Below, piece after piece: positions 25,371 to 35,080 of a stretch of DNA of 64,000 nt. The notes under the pieces are model-generated. The model was given only the letters and a program-made list of their open reading frames with translations, did no database searches and was not told the origin of the DNA. The position numbers and the translations under genes are program-made. Source of the stretch: an uncultured Eubacteriales bacterium (lineage in GTDB: Bacteria > Bacillota > Clostridia > Christensenellales > Aristaeellaceae). The stretch is from the NCBI GenBank assembly GCA_902767315.1, contig CACXHB010000015.1, forward strand, positions 31,056 to 95,055, given 5' to 3'. Every line of letters begins with the position of its first letter. The first letter of the stretch is position 1.

Positions 25371-26550
25371 CCGGGTACGAATGCGAATCTACGGACTCAT
25401 GGGCGAACGCTTTCTCAACCGCGCCTTGCAGGAGTGCGTTTTTATGGCCCGGGTGCGGCGAATCAACCGGCGCTGTCTGGAAATCGATGCGTCCATGCGA
25501 AACGCCAAAAGACTGACCGCTCTGGCGGAAAAATACCGCCTGAAATGGGAAATCTGCGGCCGCAGAGGCCCCGCTGCGCTGGCAAATTGGGCCAAACGGC
25601 GCTGCACTCTGCCCGCGGCCTTCCTCACGGCGGCGGTGCTCAGCGCACTGTTCCTCAGCCGGGTGTGGAAAATCGACGTGCGCACCGTGGGCAACGCACC
25701 CCTTCCCGCCGGCGTGCAGGAAGCCCTGGCCGAAGCCGGGGTGTTCGTGGGAGCCTACGGCCCAGGCATTGACACGTCTCTGGCAGAATATCAACTGTGC
25801 GCCCTGCCCGGCTGCGCCTACGCCTCGGTGGTCCGAAAGGGGGCCTGGGTGGTGGCGGAGGTGGCGGGCGAATCGGCCCCGCCCCAGCTGTACGCGTTGG
25901 ACGCGCCCAGAGATCTGGTGGCCGCCCGGGACGGCGTGGTGCTCTCCGTCAACGTAAAATCCGGCACCGCCCTGGTCAAGCCCGGCGACACCGTGCGCCG
26001 GGGACAGGTGCTCATTTCCGGCAGCGAACGGGTTTCAAAGGAAGAGACCCGGGGGGTGGCCGCCCTGGGCAGCGTGACGGCCCGCATCTGGTTCACCGCC
26101 CAGGGGGAGGCTCCCCTGTGCCGCCGGGAAATGCGCTACACCGGCCGGGAAAGCACCTCTACCTGTCTGAAGCTTATGGGGCTGGAGGCGCCGCTGACGC
26201 AGGGAGAGGATTTTCCCCTTTCCATCCAGAGCCAGGAAGAGCTGGACGTGGGCGGGCTGTTTCTGCCGCTGCACATTCTGCGCACCCATCAGAAGGAATA
26301 CCGGTGGGAAACCGTGGCGGAGGACCCCCAGGCCCTGAGGGCATCTCTGGCGGACGCCCTTCTGGCCCAATGCCAGGGAGAAATGGAATCCGCCGCCCTG
26401 GAAAACGCTGAAATCATTGACAAATGGACAGATTTCAGTATGATAATAGAGGAGAGTATTCGAGCGCGGGCGGTGCTGGAAGTTTCGGCGGAAATCGCCG
26501 TTTCCCGCGGCAATTTGGAGGAACAGTCATTTTGGAAGGAAATCAGATGA
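25363..26550 (+). CDS. yqfD: Sporulation protein YqfD
   Basis: Mother-cell sporulation membrane protein of 395 residues. N-terminal cytoplasmic part, one clear helix (LPAAFLTAAVLSALFLSRVW), then a beta-rich exterior part with a biotinyl-lipoyl-like segment (KSGTALVKPGDTVRRGQVLI). Typical order after yqfC and before phoH, as in Bacillus. Coupled to its neighbours on both sides by short overlaps. Its exact molecular job in the spore envelope is not settled. Confidence 0.9.
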   Translation: MADRVRMRIYGLMGERFLNRALQECVFMARVRRINRRCLEIDASMRNAKRLTALAEKYRLKWEICGRRGPAALANWAKRRCTLPAAFLTAAVLSALFLSRVWKIDVRTVGNAPLPAGVQEALAEAGVFVGAYGPGIDTSLAEYQLCALPGCAYASVVRKGAWVVAEVAGESAPPQLYALDAPRDLVAARDGVVLSVNVKSGTALVKPGDTVRRGQVLISGSERVSKEETRGVAALGSVTARIWFTAQGEAPLCRREMRYTGRESTSTCLKLMGLEAPLTQGEDFPLSIQSQEELDVGGLFLPLHILRTHQKEYRWETVAEDPQALRASLADALLAQCQGEMESAALENAEIIDKWTDFSMIIEESIRARAVLEVSAEIAVSRGNLEEQSFWKEIR

Positions 26551-27566
26551 CCACGCGTCGCTTGAACGTGGATAATTCGGAACAGTTCATCGGGCTGTTC
26601 GGCTTCCGGGAGGAGAACATTCCCCTCTTCCGGGACGAACTGGGCGTAGAAATTTTCGCCAACGCCGGAGAAGTCACCATCACCGGCCCGGCGGAAAAGG
26701 TGGATCTGGCGGTGATGACCCTGGAGAAATTGCGGGAAATCATTCTCCGGGGCGAAGCCGTAGACCGCACCCGCATTCGCTATGCCATCGAGCTGGCTTC
26801 CGAGGGCAAGGCGGACCGCATTGGCGAAATCATGCGGGACGTAATCGCCATCACCTACCGGGGCCGCCCGGTAAAGTGCAAAACCCTGGGTCAGAAGCAG
26901 TACATCGATACCATCAAGAAAAACACCTGCACCTTCGCCGTGGGCCCCGCCGGCACCGGCAAGACCTATCTGGCCATCGCCATGGCCGTGGTAGCCTTCA
27001 AAAATAAGGAAATCGAGAAGATCATCCTCACCCGTCCTGCGGTGGAAGCCGGCGAAAAGCTGGGCTTTCTCCCCGGCGACCTGGCGCAGAAGGTAGACCC
27101 CTATCTGCGGCCTTTGTACGACGCGCTTCACGAAATGCTGGGGGTGGAGGCCTATCAGCGGCTGGTGGAACGCCAGGCCATCGAGGTGGCGCCCCTGGCC
27201 TACATGCGCGGCCGTACCCTGAACGACGCCTTCATCATTCTGGACGAGGCTCAGAACACCACCTCCGAGCAGATGAAGATGTTTCTGACCCGCATGGGCA
27301 TGGGCTCCCGCATGGTCATCACCGGCGACGTGACCCAGATCGATTTGCCCGGCGGCAAAAAATCCGGCCTGACCGAGGCCATCGAGGTGCTGCGCAACGT
27401 GCCGGATATCGGCATCGTGAACCTTTCCCACAAGGACGTGGTGCGCCACGAACTGGTGCAGAACATCGTGCGCGCCTATGAAAAATACGCTTCCGTGAAG
27501 GAACAGAACGCCGCCAACGCCAGAAGCGGCCGCTTCCTTCGCACCGATCCGACCCACAGAAGGTAG
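26547..27566 (+). CDS. phoH: PhoH-like ATPase
   Basis: P-loop NTPase of 339 residues, YbeZ/PhoH family, which works with YbeY in RNA processing. Domains: an N-terminal KH-like segment, then Walker A VGPAGTGKTYLAIAMA and Walker B ILDEAQNTTSEQMKMFL, followed by SRMVITGDVTQID. The start is the ATG at 26547 (ATGA overlap with yqfD) behind GGAAGG; longer starts lie inside yqfD. Gene order places it directly before pgpH and ybeY. Confidence 0.93.
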   Translation: MTTRRLNVDNSEQFIGLFGFREENIPLFRDELGVEIFANAGEVTITGPAEKVDLAVMTLEKLREIILRGEAVDRTRIRYAIELASEGKADRIGEIMRDVIAITYRGRPVKCKTLGQKQYIDTIKKNTCTFAVGPAGTGKTYLAIAMAVVAFKNKEIEKIILTRPAVEAGEKLGFLPGDLAQKVDPYLRPLYDALHEMLGVEAYQRLVERQAIEVAPLAYMRGRTLNDAFIILDEAQNTTSEQMKMFLTRMGMGSRMVITGDVTQIDLPGGKKSGLTEAIEVLRNVPDIGIVNLSHKDVVRHELVQNIVRAYEKYASVKEQNAANARSGRFLRTDPTHRR

Positions 27567-27575
27567 GCTGATACC

Positions 27576-29702
27576 ATGCGCAAATGGGTTTCCCGGGTAA
27601 CCAAAACCGCCTGGCTCCGACCGGCGCTCATCGCCGCGGCGCTGTATGCCCTGATGTTTATCCTGCTTTCTGCCGTAGCCACGCCGGAACGCTATGACAT
27701 TCAGACGGGGCATCCCGCGCCGGTGACGATCTTCGCCACCAAGGACGTGGAGGATACCGTTACCACGCAAAAGCTGAAGGACGAAGCCGCCGCCGCCGTG
27801 GATTATTCCTACGGCAGCATTGACAGCACTGTTGTAAACCAGGTCATCACGGATTTCAACGGCTGTTACAGCGCCCTGATCTCCCTGCGGGAGGAGGGGC
27901 TGACGGACTTTGACAACATCAGCGACCAGCGGCTGGAGGAAATCGCCGTAAAAACCGGCGTCACCCTCACCCGTTCGGACGTGGAAGCCGTCTGCACCGC
28001 CGGTTCCGACACCATAGAAGCCGTCTTCAATGAAGCCCGCACCCTCATTCGGGAGACCCTGGCCTCCACCCTACCCGAGGGCCAGGAGGGCGCCGCCCTT
28101 TCCAAAGTTTCCCGGGATCTGATGGCGGAGGGGTACGACCCCAACCTGGTATCCGCCACCGTGGCAGTGACCCGGGCCACCCTGCGCCCCAATATGCTCA
28201 TCGACGAAGAAACCACCGAACTGAACCGCCAGCGGGCCCGGGATCTCATCGAGCCCCAAATGTGCATCAAGGGCGAGGCAGTGGTGCGGGAAGGCGACAT
28301 CGTTACCGAAGCCAAGTATCAGATTCTTTCGAACCTGGGCCTGATTAAGGACGCGAATTTCGACCTGATGCTGTTTTTGGGCATTGCCCTGATCGTGCTG
28401 CTGGTGTTGGCCGCGCTGGGACTGTATCTGTATCTGTATCTGCCCGCGCTGCTGCGGGAGCCGAGAAAGCTGCTGCTGCTGTCGCTGATTATCCTGCTGG
28501 TTCTGTGCATCAGTGTCATCGCCCGCAGCCTGAATACCTACCTGATGCCCGTGGCCCTGGGGCTGATGCTCACCGCCACGCTGCTGGAGCCCCGGCTGGC
28601 GCTGTTTGTGAATTTCATGCTGGGGTTTGTGGCCTCGCTGTTTGCCTCCGCTTCCACGGGGGTACTATCCGTGGCCACCTTCTCCACCATGGTCATGGCC
28701 CTGGTATGCGGGCCCTTTGTCGTCACGGTGGTCACCCATCACGTGCAGCGCACCTCCATGCTGCTGGCCGGCGTGGTGGCGGGCTTCTCCAATTTCATCA
28801 CCACCCTGGCCATCGGCATGATTAACTCCGCCAGCATGTCCTCCGTGCTCATCAACGCGGCCTGGGCCTCCGCCGGCGGCATCCTCAGCGCGGTGATCTG
28901 CCTGGGGCTGCAGCCGCTGATGGAGTGGCTGTTCAACCTGGTGACCAACGCAAAACTTCTGGAGCTTTCCAACCCCAACCAGCCCCTGCTGCACCGGCTT
29001 CTGCTGGAAGCGCCGGGCACCTATCACCATTCCATCATCGTGGCCAACCTGGCGGACGCGGCGGCCAACGCCATCGGCGCCAACGCCCTGCTGGCCCGGG
29101 TGGGCGCGTATTACCACGACGTGGGCAAATTGAAGCGGCCCATGTACTTCAAGGAAAATCAGATCGGCGACAACCCCCACGACCGCACGGATCCCCGGGT
29201 TTCCACCGCCATTCTCACCGCCCACACCCGGGACGGCGCGCAGATGGCCCAGAAGGAACACCTGCCCTGCGAAATCATCGATATTATCAAATCCCATCAC
29301 GGGGATTCGCCGGTGTTGTATTTCTACGATAAGGCCAAAAAGCTCTACGGCGACGACGTGGACATTTCCACCTTCCGTTACGAGGGCCCCCGTCCCGCCG
29401 GAAGGGAAGCCGCCATCGTCATGCTGGCGGACATCATCGAGGCAGCCACTCGCTCCATGCCCTCTCACGATCCCCAGAAGATCGAACAGCTGGTGCGCAA
29501 GCTGGTGCGGGACAAGCTCACCGACGGCCAGCTGGACCGTTCTCAGTTGACGTTCCGGGATCTGGACACCATTTGCAACGCCTTTTACACCGTGCTCACC
29601 GGCGTTTTCCATGAGCGCATCGAATATCCCGACGTAAAGCTGCCGCCCCGGGTAGAGCCTCTGCCGGAGGCCCCGGAAAAGGACGGCGACAAGGAAGCAT
29701 AA
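27576..29702 (+). CDS. pgpH: PgpH-type membrane HD phosphodiesterase
   Basis: Cyclic-di-AMP phosphodiesterase of 708 residues. Order: signal-anchor helix, extracytoplasmic 7TMR-HDED domain (about 50-260), seven membrane helices (about 265-480), then an HD domain with HHSIIVANLADAAA, GAYYHDVGKLKRPMYF, IIKSHHGDSPVL and MLADIIEAATRSM. Together with CdaA encoded about 8 kb away, the window holds both synthesis and breakdown of cyclic-di-AMP. It starts 9 nt after phoH. Confidence 0.92.
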   Translation: MRKWVSRVTKTAWLRPALIAAALYALMFILLSAVATPERYDIQTGHPAPVTIFATKDVEDTVTTQKLKDEAAAAVDYSYGSIDSTVVNQVITDFNGCYSALISLREEGLTDFDNISDQRLEEIAVKTGVTLTRSDVEAVCTAGSDTIEAVFNEARTLIRETLASTLPEGQEGAALSKVSRDLMAEGYDPNLVSATVAVTRATLRPNMLIDEETTELNRQRARDLIEPQMCIKGEAVVREGDIVTEAKYQILSNLGLIKDANFDLMLFLGIALIVLLVLAALGLYLYLYLPALLREPRKLLLLSLIILLVLCISVIARSLNTYLMPVALGLMLTATLLEPRLALFVNFMLGFVASLFASASTGVLSVATFSTMVMALVCGPFVVTVVTHHVQRTSMLLAGVVAGFSNFITTLAIGMINSASMSSVLINAAWASAGGILSAVICLGLQPLMEWLFNLVTNAKLLELSNPNQPLLHRLLLEAPGTYHHSIIVANLADAAANAIGANALLARVGAYYHDVGKLKRPMYFKENQIGDNPHDRTDPRVSTAILTAHTRDGAQMAQKEHLPCEIIDIIKSHHGDSPVLYFYDKAKKLYGDDVDISTFRYEGPRPAGREAAIVMLADIIEAATRSMPSHDPQKIEQLVRKLVRDKLTDGQLDRSQLTFRDLDTICNAFYTVLTGVFHERIEYPDVKLPPRVEPLPEAPEKDGDKEA

Positions 29703-29712
29703 GGAGCAGATC

Positions 29713-30615
29713 ATGGCCGTAGTATTGTATCCTGAAGTGCCGTCCATTCCCGAAGGCCTGCAGCAGCTGCTGGACGACGTGTCCCGGGCCTGCTTTCAGG
29801 CGGAGGGCATTGACGAGGCGCTTTTCTCCGTGCGCATTGTGGACGAGGAAACCATTCACCGCCTGAACCGGAAAACCCGCAAGGTAGACCGGCCCACGGA
29901 CGTTCTGTCTTATCCGGAAATCAATTACCCCGCCGGCAAAACCGCCCGGGATTGTCCCCGGCTGCTGAAGCGGGAATACGACCCGGATAGCGGCATGGTT
30001 TATTTGGGGGATTGCGTGATCTCCCTGCCCCGGGCTCAGGCCCAGGCGGCGGAATACGGACATTCCCTGCGCCGGGAATTGGGCTATCTCACCGCCCATT
30101 CCGCCTTTCATCTCATGGGTTACGACCACATGACCGACGAGGACAAGGCCAAAATGCGCGAAATGGAGAAAATCGCCATGCGCCAAGTGCAATTATGGAA
30201 GGATGATACCATGACAGATCAGCGGCTGATGGAGCTGGCCCTGGAAGCCCGGGAACGCTCCTATTCCCCATATTCCAAATTCCAGGTGGGCGCGTGCATT
30301 CTCACGGAGGACGGGCGTACCTTCCAGGGCTGCAATTTTGAAAACGCATCCTATGGCGCCACCATCTGCGCGGAGCGCTGCGCCGCCAGCAACGCCGTCA
30401 TCAACGGCGCCCGGCGCTTTACCGCCATTGCCATCGTGGGCTCCGCCGGGTATGCCTGGCCCTGCGGCATCTGCCGGCAGGTACTCAACGAATTCGGCGG
30501 CGGCAAGTTGCGGGTGATCGTGGGCGACCCCGAGGGGCAAAACCTGCAGGTGCGCTCCCTTTCGGAATTGCTGCCCGAATCCTTCGGCCCGGAAGACCTG
30601 GGCATATCCCTTTGA
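29713..30615 (+). CDS. YbeY endoribonuclease fused in frame to cytidine deaminase
   Basis: A single frame of 300 residues joins two complete enzymes normally made from separate genes. Residues 1-166 are YbeY (16S rRNA maturation): IVDEETIHRLNRKTR, PTDVLSYPE, and the zinc site TAHSAFHLMGYDH. Residues 167-300 are cytidine deaminase (pyrimidine salvage): SPYSKFQVGACI, GCNFENASYGATICAERCA and WPCGICRQVLNEF, with all zinc ligands. No stop separates them. The junction carries GGAAGGATG followed by an in-frame ATG at 30211, so a free deaminase could also be made. Ordinary order is ybeY-dgkA-cdd-era; dgkA is absent here. Confidence 0.88.
   Translation: MAVVLYPEVPSIPEGLQQLLDDVSRACFQAEGIDEALFSVRIVDEETIHRLNRKTRKVDRPTDVLSYPEINYPAGKTARDCPRLLKREYDPDSGMVYLGDCVISLPRAQAQAAEYGHSLRRELGYLTAHSAFHLMGYDHMTDEDKAKMREMEKIAMRQVQLWKDDTMTDQRLMELALEARERSYSPYSKFQVGACILTEDGRTFQGCNFENASYGATICAERCAASNAVINGARRFTAIAIVGSAGYAWPCGICRQVLNEFGGGKLRVIVGDPEGQNLQVRSLSELLPESFGPEDLGISL
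30203..30213 (+). promoter_or_regulatory. Internal ribosome site at the ybeY/cdd junction
   Basis: GGAAGGATG (30198-30206) followed by ATG at 30211, in the frame of the fused gene. It would start a deaminase of 134 residues, the normal family length. Confidence 0.55.
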
Positions 30616-30637
30616 TTTTTGAACAGGAGATAAAAAC

Positions 30638-31525
30638 ATGTCCGAATTCAGAAGCGGCTTTGTAGCCATCCTGGGCCGGCCCAACGTAGGCAAGTCCAGC
30701 ATCATGAACTATTTTATCGGCGAAAAGGTCGCCATCGTGTCCAATCACCCCCAGACCACCCGCTCCAAACTGCTGGGCGTGGCCACCCGCAAGGACTGGC
30801 AGATCGTCTTTGTGGATACCCCCGGCCTGCATAAGCCCCGCACCCGCCTGGGCGAATACATGATGAAGACCGCCGAGGACGCAAAGGAAGGCGTGGACGC
30901 GGTGCTGGCCGTGGTGGACGGCACCTTCATCGGCGATCACGACCGGCAGATTCTGGCGGAACTGGCGCAGATGAAGTGTCCCAAGTTCCTGGCGGTGAAC
31001 AAAATCGACATCGCCAATCCCGAAAAGCTCATGCCCCAGTTGGCAAAATTGAACGACTGCGGCTTTGACCAGATCGTCACCGTTTCCGCCCGGCGGGGGG
31101 ACAATATGGACACCCTGCTGGAGCTGATTTCCGGCGCAATGCCTCAGGGGCCCAAGTACTTCCCCGACGACATGATGACCGACCAGCCCGAGCGCATTCT
31201 CTGCGCGGAGATCATTCGGGAAAAGGCCCTGAACAACCTGCGGGACGAGGTGCCCCACGGCATCGGCGTGGACATGCTGAAAATCGCCAAGGTGCGGGAA
31301 GGTCTGTACGAAATGCACGCGGACGTATATTGCGACCGCGCCTCCCATAAATCCATCATCATCGGCAAACAGGGCGCCATGTTGAAGAAAATCGGCACCG
31401 AGGCCCGCATCGATATCGAAAAGCTCATGGGCGCGAAGGTGGATCTGCGGCTGTGGGTCAAGGTGCGGGAGGGCTGGCGGGATCGGGCTTCTGATCTGCG
31501 CACCCTGGGCTACGCGGACGAATAA
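30638..31525 (+). CDS. era: GTPase Era
   Basis: Ribosome-assembly GTPase (295 residues) acting on the 3' end of 16S rRNA. GTPase motifs: GRPNVGKSSIMNYF, VDTPGLHK, AVNKIDIANP and VSARRGDN; a C-terminal KH domain has SIIIGKQGAMLKKIG. CAGGAGAT precedes the ATG. It follows the YbeY-Cdd gene by 22 nt and runs into recO, so the rRNA maturation genes ybeY and era are kept together. Confidence 0.96.
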   Translation: MSEFRSGFVAILGRPNVGKSSIMNYFIGEKVAIVSNHPQTTRSKLLGVATRKDWQIVFVDTPGLHKPRTRLGEYMMKTAEDAKEGVDAVLAVVDGTFIGDHDRQILAELAQMKCPKFLAVNKIDIANPEKLMPQLAKLNDCGFDQIVTVSARRGDNMDTLLELISGAMPQGPKYFPDDMMTDQPERILCAEIIREKALNNLRDEVPHGIGVDMLKIAKVREGLYEMHADVYCDRASHKSIIIGKQGAMLKKIGTEARIDIEKLMGAKVDLRLWVKVREGWRDRASDLRTLGYADE

Positions 31526-31528
31526 CCC

Positions 31529-32248
31529 ATGCGCATCGTTACCGGCGCGCTGGTGATTCGCCACGCGGATTATGGGGATTCCAACCGCATGGTCACCCTG
31601 ATTACCCCCAAATATGGCAAAATCGAAGCCGTAGCCCGGGGCTGTCGGCGGCTGAAATCCCCCATCGTCAATGCTGCCGAGCTGTTTACCTCCGGGGAAT
31701 ACACCCTCTTCGAGCGCAACGGCCGCTACAGCATCGAACAGTGTCAGATCAGCGAGAGCTTTTTCGCCCTGCGGCAGGATTACGACCGGCTGGTGCACGG
31801 GGTCTACTGGCTTCGGCTGCTGGACGCGCTGGTGCAGCCCGATCTGCCGGCGGAGGAGATTTTCCCCCTTTCCCTGCGGGCGCTGGCGTATCTGAATTTT
31901 TCGGAACTGCCGCCGGCGCTGATTACCTTCGCCTTTGAGGCCCATCTTATGGCGCTGGAGGGGCTTTCGCCCCGGGTAGATTCCTGCGTCAAGTGCGGTC
32001 AGCCTCTGGAAGGCGAGGCCCGGTTTTCCGCCGCCATGGGCGGCGCGGCCTGCGTCTGGTGCGCCCCCGCCTCCCCCGCCATCTCTTATGGGGCCCGGCG
32101 GATTCTCTATCGCCTGCCCGCCACGAAGTTTGACGCCTTCGAAAAGCTGGCGGGGCATCCCGACTGGCCGGAAGCCGCCCGGTTCTTCCGGGCGTATCTG
32201 AAAACCCGGCTGTCGTTGCCGGAAAAGCAATATCCGCCCCTTCCATAA
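31529..32248 (+). CDS. recO: DNA repair protein RecO
   Basis: Recombination mediator (239 residues) that helps load RecA in the RecF pathway. OB-fold at the N-terminus (ALVIRHADYGDSNRMVTLIT), helical middle, and a four-cysteine zinc site (CVKCGQPLE with CVWCAP). Its ATG comes 3 nt after the era stop. Last gene of the conserved cluster; a terminator follows. Confidence 0.93.
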   Translation: MRIVTGALVIRHADYGDSNRMVTLITPKYGKIEAVARGCRRLKSPIVNAAELFTSGEYTLFERNGRYSIEQCQISESFFALRQDYDRLVHGVYWLRLLDALVQPDLPAEEIFPLSLRALAYLNFSELPPALITFAFEAHLMALEGLSPRVDSCVKCGQPLEGEARFSAAMGGAACVWCAPASPAISYGARRILYRLPATKFDAFEKLAGHPDWPEAARFFRAYLKTRLSLPEKQYPPLP

Positions 32249-32259
32249 ATCCCATAAAA

Positions 32260-32301
32260 AATGTCGTCCGTCTTTCTCTTATCAGAAAAACGGACGGCAT
32301 T
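32260..32301. terminator. Bidirectional terminator after recO
   Basis: Twelve-base arms (32260-32271 and 32290-32301, AATGTCGTCCGT/ACGGACGGCATT, one G-T pair) flanked by A5 and T5, between converging genes. Confidence 0.8.
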
Positions 32302-32308
32302 TTTGCGT

Positions 32309-33049
32309 TTAGCCCGCCATAAACCGGCTGAGGAAATCCCGGGTTTCGGGATGCTTCGGGTTGGTAAAGAGCTCCTGTGGCGGCGCTTCTTCGCCGATGA
32401 CTCCCTGATTCATGAACACCACCCGGTTGCTCACGTCCCGGGCGAAGGCCATTTCATGGGTTACCACCAGCATGGTCATGCCCTCCCGGGCCAGCTTCCG
32501 CATGACGGAAAGCACCTCGCCCACCATTTCCGGATCCAGTGCGCTGGTGGGTTCGTCGAACAGCAGAATCTCCGGCTCCATGGCCAGGGCCCGGGCGATT
32601 GCCACCCGCTGCTTCTGTCCGCCGGAAATCTGCTGGGGTCGGGCGTTCACATAAGGGGCCATGCCCACCTGTTCCAGAAAATGCAGCGCCTTTTCCCGGG
32701 CGACGTCTCTTTTCCGCTTCAACACCTTCACCTGGCCCACCATGCAGTTTTCCAGCACGGTCATGTTGTTAAACAGATTGAAGGACTGGAACACCATGCC
32801 CACCTTGGCCCGATACGCGGCGGCGCTGGTTCCCCGCAGGGTCTGATCCTGACCGTGGAACGTAATCTTTCCGCCGGTGGGGGTTTCCAGCAGATTGATG
32901 CACCGAAGCAGGGTGCTCTTGCCGGAACCGGAGGCCCCGATGATGGAAATCACGTCGCCGGGAAAGACGGAGAAATCAATGTCCCGCAAAATTTCCCTGC
33001 GTCCAAAGGACTTGGAAAGATGCTGCACCTGCAAAATCGGCTGATTCAT
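32309..33049 (-). CDS. Amino-acid (probably lysine) ABC transporter ATPase
   Basis: GlnQ-type importer ATPase of 246 residues. Intact motifs: [48 protein letters not shown] and [11 protein letters not shown]. Its ATG overlaps the permease stop (ATGA) and follows GGAGGAAGC. Third gene of an operon whose leader is a lysine riboswitch, so lysine is the likely substrate; the ATPase alone would not say. Confidence 0.93.
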   Translation of the reverse strand: MNQPILQVQHLSKSFGRREILRDIDFSVFPGDVISIIGASGSGKSTLLRCINLLETPTGGKITFHGQDQTLRGTSAAAYRAKVGMVFQSFNLFNNMTVLENCMVGQVKVLKRKRDVAREKALHFLEQVGMAPYVNARPQQISGGQKQRVAIARALAMEPEILLFDEPTSALDPEMVGEVLSVMRKLAREGMTMLVVTHEMAFARDVSNRVVFMNQGVIGEEAPPQELFTNPKHPETRDFLSRFMAG

Positions 33050-33900
33050 GCTTCCTCCTCCTTTTCCATCGTTTCCCGGTGCTCCCGGCTGCTTTCGTCA
33101 AAGGGACTGCCCTTTCCGGGGTAATTGTAAGTGCCCGCCGTGGTAATCAGCGGATCGGTCTGTACCAGTTCGTAATTGCCGCTGCCCTCCAGCCGCTTTT
33201 CCAGCCACCGCAGCAGCAGCGAGGCTACCAGCGTCATGGTCAGATACCCCGCCATTTCAATGGCCGCCGAGGGGAAATACCGGTAGGTAGCTCCCACCAC
33301 CGCCTTGTGCACGGAGAAGAAATCCGTAAAGCCGATAATGAACATGACGGAGGTATCCTTGACGTTGATGATGAAGTTATTGCCAATCTGCGGCAGGATA
33401 TTCCGCAGGGCCTGGGGCAGAATGACGCTGGTCATGGTCTGCACATGGGTCATGCCAATGGCCTTCGCGCCCTCGGTCTGCCCCCGATCAATGGAGAGGA
33501 TGCCGCCGCGGACGGATTCCGCCATATACGCGCCGGTATTGATGGAAACCACCAGAATGGACACCGCCCAGAGATTCCGGAATTGCATGGCGTTGTTGGT
33601 GAAATACGGCAGGCCGAAATAGATGAACACCGCCTGAAGGATCATGGGCGTGCCCCGGAAAATTTCGATATAGGCCCTGAGGATTCCCCGCACCAGGCCC
33701 AGCAGCACCCGCTTCAGGAAGAAATCGTTTTTCGAACAGGGAATGGTCTGCACCACGCCGCAGGCAAAGCCGATGACGCAGCCCGCCAGGGTAGCGATCA
33801 CCGCCAGCAGCAGCGTGCGGCCCATGCCCGTGAGATAGGAAGACGCGTACTTTTCCCAAAGCAGGGCGACGTCGTCAAAGAGCATGCTCAGTTTTTCCAT
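33046..33900 (-). CDS. Amino-acid (probably lysine) ABC transporter permease
   Basis: HisM/GlnP-family permease of 284 residues with several membrane helices and the ATPase-docking EAA loop ([20 protein letters not shown], with the follow-on [12 protein letters not shown]). The C-terminal ~35 residues are polar and unusually long. Only one permease gene is present, so it is expected to work as a homodimer. It begins 30 nt after the binding-protein gene. Confidence 0.92.
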   Translation of the reverse strand: MEKLSMLFDDVALLWEKYASSYLTGMGRTLLLAVIATLAGCVIGFACGVVQTIPCSKNDFFLKRVLLGLVRGILRAYIEIFRGTPMILQAVFIYFGLPYFTNNAMQFRNLWAVSILVVSINTGAYMAESVRGGILSIDRGQTEGAKAIGMTHVQTMTSVILPQALRNILPQIGNNFIINVKDTSVMFIIGFTDFFSVHKAVVGATYRYFPSAAIEMAGYLTMTLVASLLLRWLEKRLEGSGNYELVQTDPLITTAGTYNYPGKGSPFDESSREHRETMEKEEEA

Positions 33901-33930
33901 GGTATTTCTTCCTTCCTGCGGGCCGCGGCG

Positions 33931-34758
33931 TTACTGAATGGGCTGAATAGCCGTCGCCTGGGCCATCATGTCGTTGAAATCCTGGGCGGTCATGCCGGAA
34001 AGCACACCGTCGATGGCGGCCTTCAGTTCGGTGTTGCCCTTGCGCATGGAGATACCGATGTTCACTTCTTCATCGGACACCTGGAAATTATCCTCCGTGC
34101 CGGTGAAGTCCAGCAGCACCAGGTCGGGATAGGCGATCAGCGCACCCTGAGCCGTGGGCATGTCGGTGCAGATGAAATCCACCGCGCTGGTTTCCAGAGC
34201 CATCAGCATGGCGGGAGCGGATTCCGCGGCGGGCTGAATGGAAGCCCCGGGAATCTGCGGCAGGCAGATTTCATACCAGATGGTGCCCAGCTGGCTGGTG
34301 CAATAGCCTTCCAATTGGGAAATGCCCTGGGCCTGGGCCTGAGGCGTGTCCTTCCGGGCCAGGCAGACGATGCTGGCGTAGAGATACGGGCCGGCGAAAT
34401 CCACCATTTCCGCCCGGGCCGCCGTCATGGACTGACCGGCGATTACCGCGTCCACGGCGCCGCTCTGCACGGCGGGCACCAGGGAATCCCAGTCCAGCCG
34501 CACGATTTCCAGTTCCCAGCCGTTGGCTTCGCAAATCTTCTTGGCCATCATCACGTCGTAGCCGTTGGCGTATTCGCTGCTGTCCCGAATGGGCACAGCG
34601 CCGTTGGAATCGTCCGCCTGAGACCAGTTGTAGGGCGCATAATTGCACTCCATGGCCACGGTCAGCACGCCGTCTTCCACGCCGGATTCCGCAAAAGCGC
34701 CCTGGCACAGGCAGATCAGCATCGTTACAGTCATCATCGCAGCAAGCAGTCTCTTCAT
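33931..34758 (-). CDS. Amino-acid (probably lysine) ABC transporter substrate-binding protein
   Basis: Family 3 solute-binding protein of 275 residues. Signal peptide at 1-23 (LLAAMMTVTMLICLCQGAFA, cleavage before ESG), then MECNYAPYNW, ANGYDVMMAKKI and AGQSMTAARAEMVDF typical of this family. There is no lipobox cysteine, although Gram-positive binding proteins are normally lipoproteins. First gene of the lysine-riboswitch operon, which gives the best clue to its ligand. Confidence 0.92.
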   Translation of the reverse strand: MKRLLAAMMTVTMLICLCQGAFAESGVEDGVLTVAMECNYAPYNWSQADDSNGAVPIRDSSEYANGYDVMMAKKICEANGWELEIVRLDWDSLVPAVQSGAVDAVIAGQSMTAARAEMVDFAGPYLYASIVCLARKDTPQAQAQGISQLEGYCTSQLGTIWYEICLPQIPGASIQPAAESAPAMLMALETSAVDFICTDMPTAQGALIAYPDLVLLDFTGTEDNFQVSDEEVNIGISMRKGNTELKAAIDGVLSGMTAQDFNDMMAQATAIQPIQ

Positions 34759-34810
34759 GGTTCTTTCCGCCTTTCTTTTCTCGGCTTCCGATTTTTCGGA
34801 ATTGCCGGAT

Positions 34811-34842
34811 AAAAAATCGAACCGCTCTTGTCAAGCGGTTCG
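34811..34842 (-). terminator. Riboswitch-controlled terminator
   Basis: Minus-strand 9-bp stem CGAACCGCT/AGCGGTTCG (34818-34826 with 34834-34842) with six T after it, between the lysine aptamer and the binding-protein start. It would stop transcription when lysine is bound. Confidence 0.85.
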
Positions 34843-34895
34843 CGGAGAACGGAAAAAGCAGCTGCGAAAAATTCGCCAGCGTCCGTATCGGCCCT

Positions 34896-35060
34896 TGATA
34901 GCGCTTCACAAAAAATTCTTGTGACAGTCCGCCGCGTATTTCACGGCGACCCAGCCATCCGGGCATCAGGCACTCCCCGGACGCTTCGGCGATGTCCCCT
35001 TTCCTTCCGGCCCGTTGCCTGTTTTCCCCGGAAGTACTGATGAACCTCGCGCCTCTATCC
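34896..35060 (-). ncRNA. Lysine riboswitch (L box)
   Basis: On the minus strand the conserved aptamer blocks occur in order: GATAGAGGCGCGAGG, then CATCAGTA, GGGGACATCGCCGAAG, GCTGGGTCGCC and GGACTGTCAC, ending in GAAGCGCTATC. The last pairs with the first (GCGCTATC with GATAGAGGCGC, stem P1). The length of about 165 nt is normal. It controls the downstream amino-acid ABC transporter by transcription termination. This identifies lysine as the likely cargo. Confidence 0.93.
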
Positions 35061-35080
35061 AAGCGATTCAATTTTGTTTT

